DNA of 64,000 nucleotides from Puniceibacterium confluentis. Lineage in GTDB: Bacteria; Pseudomonadota; Alphaproteobacteria; Rhodobacterales; Rhodobacteraceae. Within the stretch, counting starts at the first letter, position 1; every line of letters begins with the position of its first letter. Shown one piece after another: positions 33,176-42,130 of the stretch. Position numbers and translations under genes: made by a program. The stretch lies in assembly GCF_007923445.1 (NCBI RefSeq), contig NZ_VOJI01000001.1:495638-559637 (forward strand), given 5' to 3'. The notes under the pieces were generated by a model, which saw only the letters and a list, made by a program, of their open reading frames with translations, made no database searches and had not been told where the DNA came from.

Positions 33176-34485
33176 CGCGCAAGCCCGCTCATGGTTTCCG
33201 GCAGCCATGTGACGATCTGCGGTACAAAGATCAACAGGATGGTGAAGAGTATCATGATCAGTGCATATGGGATCGCTCCCAGTACCACGTCGCGGAACGG
33301 CCCGCCATCGGTGCGCACGCCCTGCACAACATAGAGGTTCATACCCACCGGCGGGGTGATCATTCCCAATTCGCACATCAGCACGATGAAGATGCCGAAC
33401 CAGATCGGGTCAATGCCGACCGCGGTGACGATGGGCAGGGCCACGGGGATGGTCAGCACCTGCATCGAGAGCACGTCCATGAACATGCCGAGAAACAGGT
33501 AGAAGACGATCAGCGCCATCAGCAGCGCCCAGGGCGACAGGCCAAAGGAGGCAACCCATTCGGTCATGGTCTGGGCAATGCCGCCGAGCGCAAGTGTGAC
33601 GTTCAGCATGAAGGCGGCGGTGATGATCAGCAGGATCATGCCCGTGGTCTTGGCGGTCTGACGGAAGCAGTTGTCGAAGAACTCGAGGGACAGCTTGCCT
33701 TCGCGGGCGGCGAAAGCCAGAGCAACCACGACGCCGAGGGCTGCGGATTCGGTGGGTGTGGCGATGCCGAAGTAGATCGAACCCATGACCACCGCAAAGA
33801 TGATCGCGGGCGGCACAAGGTGCTTCAGCGCCGCGATCTTGACCGAAAGGGGCGCGCGGGGCTCATCTTCGCCCGTTGAGGCTGGAATGAAATAGGATTC
33901 CACCGCAATGTAGACCATGAAGAGCAGCGTCAGCGCGATGCCGGGGATGATGCCCGCGATGAAGAGCTGGCCGATCGATTCATTTGCCAGCGACCCGTAG
34001 ATCAGCAGATTGACCGAGGGCGGGATCAGAATGCCCAGGGTGCCGCCTGCGGCCAGCGACCCCAGTGCCTGGCGCGCGCCATAGCCGCGCCGCTTGAGGT
34101 TGGGCAGCGCCACGGTGCCGACGGTGGCGGCCGTTGCCACCGAAGAGCCGGAAGTCGCGGCAAAGAGCGCGCAGCAGCCGATGTTGGTGTGCAAGAGCCC
34201 GCCCGGCAACCGGTTGAGCCAGATCGCCAGTGCACCATACATGCGGTCGGCGATGCCGCTGCGCAGCAGAAGCTCGCCCAGCAGGATGAACAGAGGCACG
34301 GCGGTGAGGATGTTTTCGTTCTGAACCCCCCAGATCACCGGTCCCATCGAATTTAGCAGCGGCCAACCGTACAGCATTACGCCGCCGATCACCCCCAGAA
34401 CTACCATGATTACGGCGATTGGCAGGGACATGAGCAAGAGCCCCATCATCCCAGCAAAGCCAACGAATACAGAGCCTACGCCCAT
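33172..34485 (-). CDS. TRAP transporter large permease, DctM type (system 2)
   Basis: 437 aa polytopic membrane protein. DctM signatures: AVPLFILLGELLLRSGIADR, ATSGSSVATAATVGTVALP, GTLGILIPPSVNLLIYGSLA and ITPPVGMNLYVVQGV. It is very similar to the system 3 DctM at 37991-39292, including the LLRSGIADRM/LLRGGIADRM segment, which indicates a duplication. Downstream it is coupled to the amidase gene. Confidence 0.9.
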   Translation of the reverse strand: MGVGSVFVGFAGMMGLLLMSLPIAVIMVVLGVIGGVMLYGWPLLNSMGPVIWGVQNENILTAVPLFILLGELLLRSGIADRMYGALAIWLNRLPGGLLHTNIGCCALFAATSGSSVATAATVGTVALPNLKRRGYGARQALGSLAAGGTLGILIPPSVNLLIYGSLANESIGQLFIAGIIPGIALTLLFMVYIAVESYFIPASTGEDEPRAPLSVKIAALKHLVPPAIIFAVVMGSIYFGIATPTESAALGVVVALAFAAREGKLSLEFFDNCFRQTAKTTGMILLIITAAFMLNVTLALGGIAQTMTEWVASFGLSPWALLMALIVFYLFLGMFMDVLSMQVLTIPVALPIVTAVGIDPIWFGIFIVLMCELGMITPPVGMNLYVVQGVRTDGGPFRDVVLGAIPYALIMILFTILLIFVPQIVTWLPETMSGLAR

Positions 34486-34543
34486 AAGTGCCTCCCTCGA
34501 GGGGCGCGCCGTGGCGCCCCGTATGTCATGACCGGAGCGTCGG

Positions 34544-35098
34544 TTATCGACGCTCCAGATCGCTCATTTCTTCTTCGAGTTCCTCCATTGCGCCTTTCGG
34601 CTGGAACTCTTTGCTGACCAGATCGAGCCGCCCGTTGACCACATGCATCGTGGCCCGTGCCGCGAGGTAGATCGCACAAAGGGCGAACATGCACAGCGCA
34701 GCGTACCAGGCCGCCTGCGGCCAGATGAGCGGGGTTGCCCAGGGTGTGGGCGCGGTGGATCCATACGCCAGCGTGTCGACGATCACGATCCGACCGACAT
34801 ACATGATGAACAGCCCGAGCCCGGCGAGCGACAGGATGGACAGCCAGTCCACGATCGCTTGCAGCCGCTTGGGAAAGCGTGCGTGCAGCACGTCGATACG
34901 GATATGCGCGCGGTCGATCAATGCCACCACAAAGGCGAGGCTCGAGCCCACGGCGAGCACATAGCCGCCCAGCTCGTCAGCGCCCTCGAAGGAAAAGTTG
35001 AACAGCTTGCGCGATATGGTCTCGAGCGAGACAAAGATCGACAGGGCCACAAGGGCTGCACCGAACAGGCGCGCTGCGAGCGCGGCAAAGCTTTCCAT
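34544..35098 (-). CDS. TRAP transporter small permease, DctQ type (system 2)
   Basis: 184 aa from the ATG at 35098, chosen for the AGGAGG just upstream. Four helices; motif SRKLFNFSFEGADELGGYVL and a C-terminal glutamate-rich tail (EELEEEMSDLERR). The same tail form occurs in the system 3 DctQ (ELEAELSDLEARA), another sign that the two systems are paralogous. It lies between dctP and dctM. Confidence 0.87.
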   Translation of the reverse strand: MESFAALAARLFGAALVALSIFVSLETISRKLFNFSFEGADELGGYVLAVGSSLAFVVALIDRAHIRIDVLHARFPKRLQAIVDWLSILSLAGLGLFIMYVGRIVIVDTLAYGSTAPTPWATPLIWPQAAWYAALCMFALCAIYLAARATMHVVNGRLDLVSKEFQPKGAMEELEEEMSDLERR

Positions 35099-35181
35099 CG
35101 TGACGCCTCCTGAACGGGGTTGTTGGCGCGCGGCGGTGGGGGAAGACGGGGCCACTTGGGCCCCGTCGGTTGTCCGTCCGC

Positions 35182-36216
35182 TCATTGGGTGCTCGCGGTG
35201 CCGAGCGCGGCCAGCCAGTCGGCCGAGCAAGTCGCGTTCTGCTTGTCGCAGACTTCTGCCCAGGCCGGGAAGGAGATCTCGTTCACCGCGTTCTCGATGA
35301 TCGCCTTGTCGGCGTCGGTGATCTCGACCAGCTTGAGATCATATTCCTTGCCGGTCTCGCAGGGCTTCTGGCCGACGTTGCAGCGCACCGCGTCGTCGAA
35401 CAGCTCTTCGGAATAGGTCCAGATTTCTTCGACCAGCGCATCGAAGCCGGCGTCGAGCTTGGCCTGGTCTTCAGCCGAGAGCTTGTTGTAGACGTCGAGG
35501 TTCATGCCGTAGCCGTTGAGCGCCAGCTGAAAGGCCACCGGCAGCATGTAGTTGGTGACTTCGGGCCAGCCGGCAGAGTTGGCCGAGCTCGGGCCGGTGA
35601 TGGCGCAATCGACAACTCCGCGCGCCAGCGACTGGTGCACGTCCGGAAAGCCGATCGGCACCGGCGTGCCGCCCACGGAAGAGACAAAATTCGCAAGGTT
35701 CTGGTCATAGACGCGGACCTTCTTGCCTTTCAGATCGGCAAGCTGACCGATCTCGGGCTCGCAGAACAGTACCTGCGGACCGAAGGGCCAGACCCCCAGC
35801 AGCTTGGTGTTGAACTTAGCCTGAAGCTGCGCGTCGACCTTGTCGGCAAAGCCTTCGATGGTCTTGCGGCCGGTGGCATAATCGGGATTGAGTCCGACGA
35901 GATCCAATCCGAGGATGGTCGGCTCGTCACGCGAAATCTGGCTCATGCGCAGTGAGACAATGTCGAACAGGCCTGCCTTGAGAATGCGCAGCTGCTCGGT
36001 GTCCTTGATGCCGGTGACATCGAGGGGTTTGTAGTCGACCACCGCGTCGATGCCGGTCTTTTCGGCGAAATTCTCGAAAAATGGCTGTTCCACGTTCTTC
36101 TGGATCAGGCCGGTGGCGATCGGTTGCCCCAGCGCCTTGAACGTATAGCCTTCGGCCTGGGCCGTGGCGGTGACGGCAAACAGTGCCGTCGTGGCCAGGG
36201 TCATCAAAGTCTTCAT
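35182..36216 (-). CDS. TRAP transporter solute-binding protein, DctP type (system 2)
   Basis: 344 aa with signal peptide (core TTALFAVTATA, cleavage near AQA-EGY). DctP fold: LKAGLFDIVSLR, GKKVRVYDQN with the ligand arginine, and LARGVVDCAITGPSSANSAG. Four C-terminal cysteines (RCNVGQKPC and VCDKQNATC) probably form two disulfides. The same pattern is in the system 3 protein, and the two share long identical stretches (EQPFFE, DEPT-LGLDLVGLNPD). They form a divergent DctP subgroup whose ligand I cannot name. Confidence 0.87.
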   Translation of the reverse strand: MKTLMTLATTALFAVTATAQAEGYTFKALGQPIATGLIQKNVEQPFFENFAEKTGIDAVVDYKPLDVTGIKDTEQLRILKAGLFDIVSLRMSQISRDEPTILGLDLVGLNPDYATGRKTIEGFADKVDAQLQAKFNTKLLGVWPFGPQVLFCEPEIGQLADLKGKKVRVYDQNLANFVSSVGGTPVPIGFPDVHQSLARGVVDCAITGPSSANSAGWPEVTNYMLPVAFQLALNGYGMNLDVYNKLSAEDQAKLDAGFDALVEEIWTYSEELFDDAVRCNVGQKPCETGKEYDLKLVEITDADKAIIENAVNEISFPAWAEVCDKQNATCSADWLAALGTASTQ

Positions 36217-36256
36217 GTCTTTCCTCCCATCGGATGTGTTGCGGCCAAGGCCGCTG

Positions 36257-37024
36257 TTACGCCGTTACCGGCGTGCCCCCGCTGCGGGCGCCTGTCGGCA
36301 GCTCGTAGCGGAATATCCGGCCCCATTTGGCGAGGGCCGCAGTGTCGACCCCGGCAAGCCGCAGGGCATGCCAGAGCGTGACGGAAATGCTGTCGAGCAC
36401 CGGAATCCCGGTGGCCCGTTCGATGTCGGGGGCCACGCGGGGCCCGTCGAAATTGGTGCAGAATACGGCGATGGCACCGGGCCCGGTGGCGGCCACATGG
36501 TGGATCAGCTCGGCCACTTCCGCTTCTTGGTATTGCGCAAAGGAAAAGTTGCCCGGATCTTCAAGGTGCCGTTCAGCGAGGCATTCAAAGCCAAGCTCGG
36601 CAAAATTCCTGACGATCGCCTCCTGCACCTCGGCGAGGTAAGGCGTGGCAAGGCCGTAGGTCCCGGCGCCAAGGGCGCGGAAACCGTCCAGCGTGGCAAG
36701 TGTCGAGGTGGTGGCGGGGATCCCGGTGCGTTCGGTGATGGCATGGCACAGGTCGACATCGTTCTGCGCCCCGAGCCAGCCGCCGGAGGTGCCGCCCCAG
36801 GCGATCACGTCGCACTTGGCTTCTGCCAGCAATTCGGCGGCGGCGAGCTGCGGCTCGAAGGTGAACTGGTCGAGCGCGTCGCGTCCCATCGAGATGCGGG
36901 TGACGCGAAAGCGCGCGAAATGCGCGGTGATCTCCGGGCTGGCTGACAGCAGCTCGCAGACCCGGGGTTCCATGACTGTGTTCGAGGAAGGGGTCAGCAA
37001 GCCGACGCGGGTCCTGGTTTGCAT
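36257..37024 (-). CDS. Maleate isomerase / arylmalonate decarboxylase family protein
   Basis: 255 aa of the Asp/Glu racemase superfamily: RVGLLTPSSNTVMEPRV start, GGTSGGWLG (77-85) and VFCTNFDG (187-194). Maleate isomerase has two cysteines, while arylmalonate decarboxylase has Gly at the first site and one Cys at the second. Here the first site is Gly78 (WGGTS) and the second is Cys189, the decarboxylase-like pattern. It is the first gene of the TRAP2-amidase operon, 40 bases ahead of dctP. A role in racemising, isomerising or decarboxylating the imported acid is likely, but the substrate is unknown. Confidence 0.78.
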   Translation of the reverse strand: MQTRTRVGLLTPSSNTVMEPRVCELLSASPEITAHFARFRVTRISMGRDALDQFTFEPQLAAAELLAEAKCDVIAWGGTSGGWLGAQNDVDLCHAITERTGIPATTSTLATLDGFRALGAGTYGLATPYLAEVQEAIVRNFAELGFECLAERHLEDPGNFSFAQYQEAEVAELIHHVAATGPGAIAVFCTNFDGPRVAPDIERATGIPVLDSISVTLWHALRLAGVDTAALAKWGRIFRYELPTGARSGGTPVTA

Positions 37025-37252
37025 CTGAAGTCTCCAACGTGGTTTCGGTGATCGTGGTGGATGGTATTGTAAATATCAAATAAAAAATTAAAAAACTTAT
37101 AAGTACATAATAATACGGCAAAAATTGATTTTGTAATGTGATGCTGGTTGAGTCGCTGCCGCCGAATCGTCGGGGGCTGTCTGCCCATGGCAAAGCCGTC
37201 ATTGGCGTGCCGGACCGGGCGCTCCCGGTCGTCCAGTCTTCGCCAGCGGAAC

Positions 37253-37282
37253 AGGCGCCCCGGAACTGTTCACGGGGCGCCT
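37253..37282. terminator. Hairpin downstream of the TRAP3 operon
   Basis: AGGCGCCCCG (37253-37262) and CGGGGCGCCT (37273-37282) form a perfect 10-base stem with a 10-base loop, 14 bases beyond the stop of the racemase-like gene. No T-run follows on the minus strand, but position and strength fit an operon-end hairpin. Confidence 0.5.
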
Positions 37283-37296
37283 TCTAGGTGGTCTGG

Positions 37297-37989
37297 TCAG
37301 GTCCGAAGGTTGGCCAGAACTTCGGCCATGACAATCGACGCCTCGATGCCGCCGATCACCGGAAGGCCATGCCTGGCCGAGAGCGTCTCGGCGCGTCCGG
37401 TCAACCCGCCAGAGCCGAGGATGATCGCTTCGGCGCCGTCCTCGCGGCGGGCGAGCTCGATTGCAGCATCGAGCTTGGCTTCAACCTCGGCCCCCCCCGC
37501 TGCCGCAGTCGCGACGCCGATCCCGGCGGCTCGAACGGTGCAGATCTTGTCAGCCCCGAGCGACCTTACCAACGTGCGGATACCCGGTGCCATGGTCTCC
37601 ACCGTCGTGACGATGGAGAAGCGTGGCGCGAAGAACCTGGCCAGCGAGATGGCCGCCTCTGCCGCGCAAAGGATGGGCACATCCAGGAATTCCCGGGCAT
37701 CGGATATCGCGATGTCGTCGAAACACGCCATGACGTAGGCGTCATAACCCGGATGCTGCGCAAGCAGTTCGAGCGCCAAGGGCTCTGCCTTGTTGCGATC
37801 GGCCGGGGTCTCGATCGAGCGTGGGCTGTCCTCGGTGTAGACCACCCGAACCGCGGTCTTGGGGTCGAGCAACCGTGTCGCCATGTCTGACACCAGGCGC
37901 GTGACCTCGGGGTTGCCGTTGGGGTTCACCACCAGGATCCGGCGGCGGGCGGCTTGGCTCAGGGCGGGGGATGTCAACACTTTCTCCAC
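37297..37989 (-). CDS. Asp/Glu/hydantoin racemase family protein with one catalytic cysteine
   Basis: About 230 aa. The start is uncertain: GTG at 37989 overlaps the dctM stop region, while GTG 37980 and TTG 37977 follow GGTGGAG; an ATG is not available. Family motifs: RILVVNPNGNPEVTRLV, VMACFDDIAISDAREFLD with the first catalytic Cys (Cys89 from GTG 37989), and IILGSGGLTG, where the second catalytic Cys is replaced by Ser193. In two-cysteine racemases the second is needed for one direction of proton transfer, so activity may be altered or stereospecific. It closes the TRAP3 operon. Confidence 0.75.
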   Translation of the reverse strand: MEKVLTSPALSQAARRRILVVNPNGNPEVTRLVSDMATRLLDPKTAVRVVYTEDSPRSIETPADRNKAEPLALELLAQHPGYDAYVMACFDDIAISDAREFLDVPILCAAEAAISLARFFAPRFSIVTTVETMAPGIRTLVRSLGADKICTVRAAGIGVATAAAGGAEVEAKLDAAIELARREDGAEAIILGSGGLTGRAETLSARHGLPVIGGIEASIVMAEVLANLRT

Positions 37990-37990
37990 C

Positions 37991-39292
37991 TCAGCGCCCC
38001 GCTGCCATGTCGGGCAGAAGCATGGCGATCTGCGGCACCGCAACCAGCAACCCGGCAAAGAGGATCATGATGATCACGAAGGGTGTCGCGCCGCGGATCA
38101 CGTCGTTGAAGTCGCCACCGCCCTTGCGCACGCCCTGAACCACGAAGAGGTTCATGCCGACCGGCGGTGTGATCAGGCCGATCTCGCACATCACCACCAC
38201 GAAGACGCCGAACCAGACCGGATCGACCCCAAGGGCCGTTACCATGGGCACAGCGATCGGCACGGTCAGCACCAGCATCGACATTGCGTCCATGAACATG
38301 CCGAGGATCACGTAGAACACCACCAGGAGCAGCAGCAGCCAGGTCTGCGACAAGCCCAGCCCGGTCACCCAGCGGGTCACCGCCTGTGTTCCGCCTGTCA
38401 TCGACAGGGTCACGTTCAGCAGCAGCGCGCAGACGATCACCAGGATCACCATGCCCGAGGTCCGGGCCGACTGGATGAAGCAATTTTCCAGCAGATCCCA
38501 TTTCAGGCGTCCGCCCTTCCAGACGAAATAGAAGGCCGCGATGACACCAAGTGCCGCGCTTTCGGTGGGCGTGGCGAGCCCGCCATAGATCGAGCCCATG
38601 ACGATGCCAAAGATCACCGCAGGCGGGATCAGGTGGCGCAGCAACCGGCGCTTCTCGGCCTTCGAGACTTCGGGTGCATCGGAATTGCGGCCAGCGTCGG
38701 GATAGCTGAAGGCAACATAGGCCGAGAACAGCAGGGTCAGCAGAATCCCCGGCAGGATGCCGGCGATAAAGAGCTGCCCGACCGAGACGTTGGCCAGCGA
38801 GCCGTAGACCAGCAGGTTGACCGAGGGGGGGATGAGGATGCCGAGCGTGCCGCCGGCGGCCAGGGTGCCAAGCGCCGGACGGATCGGGTAGTCTCGCTCT
38901 CCAAGGGCCGGCAAGGCGATGGTGCCGACCGTCGCCGCGGTGGCGACAGAAGAGCCCGAAGTTGCCGAAAACAGTGCGCAGGTGCCGATGTTGGTGTGCA
39001 GCAGCCCACCGGGCAACCGGCCAAGCCAGACCGCCAGCGTGTCGAACATCCGGTCGGCGATGCCGCCACGCAGCAGCAGTTCGCCCAGCAGCATGAACAG
39101 CGGGATCGCGGTCATGACAGGGTTGTTGAGCGTGCCCCAGACGACGCCGCCCATGGTTTCGACCAAGGGCATGCCGTAGGCCATGTAGCCACCAACGCCG
39201 CCCACAGTGAGGATCGACACCGCAACCGGCATCGACAGGAACATCAAGAGCAGCATGGCCATGAAGCCTGCGAAAATGACAGTGATACTCAT
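37991..39292 (-). CDS. TRAP transporter large permease, DctM type (system 3)
   Basis: 433 aa polytopic protein, paralogous to system 2 DctM. Signatures: AIPLFMLLGELLLRGGIADR, ATSGSSVATAATVGTIALP, GTLGILIPPSVNLLVYGSLA and ITPPVGMNLFVVQGV. It starts by ATGA overlap with dctQ. Confidence 0.9.
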   Translation of the reverse strand: MSITVIFAGFMAMLLLMFLSMPVAVSILTVGGVGGYMAYGMPLVETMGGVVWGTLNNPVMTAIPLFMLLGELLLRGGIADRMFDTLAVWLGRLPGGLLHTNIGTCALFSATSGSSVATAATVGTIALPALGERDYPIRPALGTLAAGGTLGILIPPSVNLLVYGSLANVSVGQLFIAGILPGILLTLLFSAYVAFSYPDAGRNSDAPEVSKAEKRRLLRHLIPPAVIFGIVMGSIYGGLATPTESAALGVIAAFYFVWKGGRLKWDLLENCFIQSARTSGMVILVIVCALLLNVTLSMTGGTQAVTRWVTGLGLSQTWLLLLLVVFYVILGMFMDAMSMLVLTVPIAVPMVTALGVDPVWFGVFVVVMCEIGLITPPVGMNLFVVQGVRKGGGDFNDVIRGATPFVIIMILFAGLLVAVPQIAMLLPDMAAGR

Positions 39293-39846
39293 GCGCGTGC
39301 CTCCAGATCGGACAGTTCAGCTTCGAGCTCGTCTTCGACGGTCTCAGGGGCGAATTCGCGGGTGAGGCCAGCGGTATTCTTTTGCACAGCCAGTGACAGG
39401 GCACGCAGCGCGAGAAGCACGGTCGAGATCGTGAAGATCCCCATGCCGATCAACCAGGCCGTCTGCGGCCAGATCAATGGCGTCATCCAGGGTGTCTGCG
39501 CCACCGAGCCGAACATCTGGGTTTCCTGAACGGTGCGCACGGTAAAGACCGCGAGGAATATCGCCAGAGCCGCGAGGCTCAATGCCGATACCAGGTTCAG
39601 GATCGCCTGTACCCGTTCCGGCATCCGCATGTGCAGCAGGTTGATCCTGATATGGCTGCGCTCTACCGCCGTGACGGCAAAGCACAGGGGCGCACCAATG
39701 GCGATGGCATAGCCCGAAAGCTCGTCGACCCCGGCCAGCGAGTGGTTGAGAAGCTTGCGCAGCACGGTCTCGACCGCGATGACGACGCAGAGCGCCGTCA
39801 TCATCAGGCCGAAGACGATCGCGCAGATCCGCGAGTAGGTCTTCAT
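39289..39846 (-). CDS. TRAP transporter small permease, DctQ type (system 3)
   Basis: 185 aa with four helices and the motif VLRKLLNHSLAGVDELSGYA. The C-terminal tail is acidic, like system 2 DctQ. It is coupled to dctM by an ATGA overlap and starts 27 bases after dctP. Confidence 0.87.
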   Translation of the reverse strand: MKTYSRICAIVFGLMMTALCVVIAVETVLRKLLNHSLAGVDELSGYAIAIGAPLCFAVTAVERSHIRINLLHMRMPERVQAILNLVSALSLAALAIFLAVFTVRTVQETQMFGSVAQTPWMTPLIWPQTAWLIGMGIFTISTVLLALRALSLAVQKNTAGLTREFAPETVEDELEAELSDLEARA

Positions 39847-39873
39847 TGGTACATCCCTTCCTTCCGCCTGGCC

Positions 39874-40902
39874 TCAGAGGCCCAGCTTGGCGCCGACCGA
39901 AGCCATCCAGTCCGCCTCGCAGGTTTCGTTCACCGCATTGCACTGCTTGACCCATGCGGGCAGCGACGATCCGACCAGCGCATCGGCGACGGCCTTGAGG
40001 TCAGCATCGGTGACCGGCACGCTGTTCAGCGAATAGCTGGTGCCGTGCTCGCAGGGTTGCTGACCGGTGTTGCAGTTCATCGCATCGACGTAGAGCTCTT
40101 CGGAATAGGCCCAGACGTCGTCCACCAGGGTGTCGATGGCGCCCTGCAGCTGTTCCTGTTGTGTGCCATCAAGCTTGTTCCAGCTGTCGAGGTTGATGGC
40201 ATAGCCATTGACCGCGAGTTGCAGCGCGATCGGCAGCACGGTGGTGGTCACTTCCGGCCAGCCGGCGGAATTGGCCGAAGAGGGGCCGGTGATCGCGCAG
40301 TCCACGACGCCGCGGGCCAGCGATTGCTGAACTTCGCCGAAGGGCAGCGGGATGCCGGTGGCGCCGAATTGGCCGACGAAGGCGGCGGCGGATTGATCAC
40401 CGACCCGGACCTTCAGACCTTCGAGGTCGGCAAGACCGCTGATCTCGGGTTTGCAGAACACCACCTGCGGCCCGGCGGGCCAGACGCCCAGAACCTTGGC
40501 GTTGAAACGATCCTGTACCGAGGCATCGACCACCGGGAGGAACGCCTTGGTGTGGGTCTTGCCGCTTTTGAAATCCGGGTTCAGGCCGACAAGATCGAGC
40601 CCCAGCATTGTGGGTTCGTCGCGGCTCACCTGCGGGCCGCGGAAGGACACGATGTCGAACAGGCCGGTGCGGATGACGCGCATGCCGTCATTGTCGGGGA
40701 TGCCGGCGACGTCGACGGGGAGATATTCGACCGTGGCATCGAGACCGGCAGTCTCGGCAAGGGTCTCGAAGAAGGGCTGTTCCTTCTGCTGCTGGATCAG
40801 GCCGGAGCCGACCGGCTGGCCGAGAACACGCAGGGAGACGGTCTCGGCGGCGGCGGTCTGCCCAAGGGCGAGCAGGGCGGTGGTGGCAAGAATGGTGCGC
40901 AT
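39874..40902 (-). CDS. TRAP transporter solute-binding protein, DctP type (system 3)
   Basis: 342 aa with signal peptide (TTALLALGQTAAA-ETV). It has the same subgroup features as system 2: RTGLFDIVSFR, GLKVRVGDQS, LARGVVDCAITGPSSANSAG and the four C-terminal cysteines (NCNTGQQPC and QCNAVNETC). It is the first gene of the system 3 operon. A TGAAAA-N4-TTTTC site lies 42 bases upstream (40944-40958), identical in form to one at the rpiR-type gene. Confidence 0.87.
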   Translation of the reverse strand: MRTILATTALLALGQTAAAETVSLRVLGQPVGSGLIQQQKEQPFFETLAETAGLDATVEYLPVDVAGIPDNDGMRVIRTGLFDIVSFRGPQVSRDEPTMLGLDLVGLNPDFKSGKTHTKAFLPVVDASVQDRFNAKVLGVWPAGPQVVFCKPEISGLADLEGLKVRVGDQSAAAFVGQFGATGIPLPFGEVQQSLARGVVDCAITGPSSANSAGWPEVTTTVLPIALQLAVNGYAINLDSWNKLDGTQQEQLQGAIDTLVDDVWAYSEELYVDAMNCNTGQQPCEHGTSYSLNSVPVTDADLKAVADALVGSSLPAWVKQCNAVNETCEADWMASVGAKLGL

Positions 40903-40943
40903 GGCGATGTCCTTTTTGGATGAGACGCAATTCGATGCACCAA

Positions 40944-40958
40944 TGAAAACTCATTTTC
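40944..40958. promoter_or_regulatory. Candidate RpiR operator at the TRAP3 promoter
   Basis: TGAAAACTCATTTTC: inverted arms GAAAA and TTTTC with a 4-base spacer. It shares the TGAAAA-N4-TTTTC form with the site at 41924-41938 over the start of the rpiR-type gene. A looser GAAA/TTTTC pair follows at 40987-41000. Confidence 0.55.
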
Positions 40959-41078
40959 GCGAAATCACAAAGAAGTTTTCACGTAAGAAACGCAATTTTC
41001 TTTGCTGCACTGCGGCAACGCCCGGATTGGATACAGTATTTTTCTGGGGGTGCCGCAGTCTTCAGCGGCGTAATTTCG

Positions 41079-41924
41079 TCAGAGTTCCCGCAGCAGGTCG
41101 TTGTAGCCTTCGATGTGCTGCAATCGTTCGCGCCCCGATTCGGCCGCCAGTTCGATCGTGCGATTGGCGATCAGGTTGATCAGGGCCATCACCGCGACGT
41201 GGCTGAACAGCGGACCTGACGACCGGGTGGCACAGCGGAAGTGCCAGCGGACGTCGGGGTTGACCGGCACACCCTCGTCAGTGACCAGGGCGATGGTCGC
41301 GCCAGTGCGCGAGATCGCCTCGAGCAAGTTGGAAAACCCGGAGATTCGTCGCCGCAAACCGAACAGGACCACAACGTCGGCCGGTCTCATCCGCGCCACG
41401 TGTTCACCCATGGTCTGGCCTCCGCCGGGCACGGGAACCGCGTCATCAACCGCCTGTATCAGCTGCCATTGCAGATATTTGGCAAGGGAATTTGAGGCCC
41501 GGAAGCCGACGCACCAGACCTTGCGCGCATCCAGGATAGCCTGGCTCAGCGCATCGGCGTCGGCGTGCGGGATATCCCCCAGGGTGTCGCGCAGGTTGCG
41601 GATGTCAGTCTCGAGAAATCTGTCAGGACCGGCGTGATCGTCCTGTCCCTTCTGTTGCAGGTACAGACGAGACCCGCTGCTGGCCTCGTCGCGCGCGTCG
41701 CGCCGGGCATCCTCATAGGAGTCGTAGCCAAGGCGGCGGACAAATCGGGTCACCGTGGCGTTAGACACCCCGGCGAGAGCGGCGAGTTCAGAGGCAGAGT
41801 AGCTGGCAAGTTCGCCCGGAAAGCCGCAGACAAGATCGCCCAGCCGCCGTTCTGCGGGGTGCATCTCGGGAAGATGGCGGCGTACACGCGCCAGAAAGGG
41901 TAGGTCCGACACGGCCGCCTCCAT
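41079..41924 (-). CDS. RpiR/MurR family transcriptional regulator
   Basis: About 281 aa from the ATG at 41924; a TTG at 41948 is also in frame. The N-terminal RpiR-type HTH contains SASELAALAGVSNATVTRFV then RRLGYDSYEDARRDARDE. The C-terminal SIS domain (KVWCVGFRASNSLAKYLQWQ and VVVLFGLRRRISGFSNL) normally binds a phosphosugar, although members next to TRAP genes respond to other ligands. It is transcribed toward the TRAP3 operon with a gap of 176 bases and shares a palindrome with it, so it is very likely its regulator. Confidence 0.82.
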   Translation of the reverse strand: MEAAVSDLPFLARVRRHLPEMHPAERRLGDLVCGFPGELASYSASELAALAGVSNATVTRFVRRLGYDSYEDARRDARDEASSGSRLYLQQKGQDDHAGPDRFLETDIRNLRDTLGDIPHADADALSQAILDARKVWCVGFRASNSLAKYLQWQLIQAVDDAVPVPGGGQTMGEHVARMRPADVVVLFGLRRRISGFSNLLEAISRTGATIALVTDEGVPVNPDVRWHFRCATRSSGPLFSHVAVMALINLIANRTIELAAESGRERLQHIEGYNDLLREL

Positions 41925-41938
41925 GAAAATGTATTTTC
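41924..41938. promoter_or_regulatory. Candidate RpiR autoregulatory operator
   Basis: TGAAAATGTATTTTC overlaps the start codon of the rpiR-type gene; arms GAAAA (41925-41929) and TTTTC (41934-41938) with a 4-base spacer. It matches the TRAP3 promoter site in all arm bases. Confidence 0.5.
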
Positions 41939-42130
41939 TTAGATACAACCTGATCCCGGTTTTGCCAAGTCGGAGCGTATTTCCGGACCAAGGCAGGTGG
42001 TGGTTCCCCGAAAGGTTTGCGGGGTCTGTCGAGCAATGGCGTTCACGATCCTCGCCACGACGACATTGAAACCTCTCCGGTCAACTCCGGGGGCAGGGGG
42101 CAACAGCGTCCGGCCCCGAGCGCCGCACGG

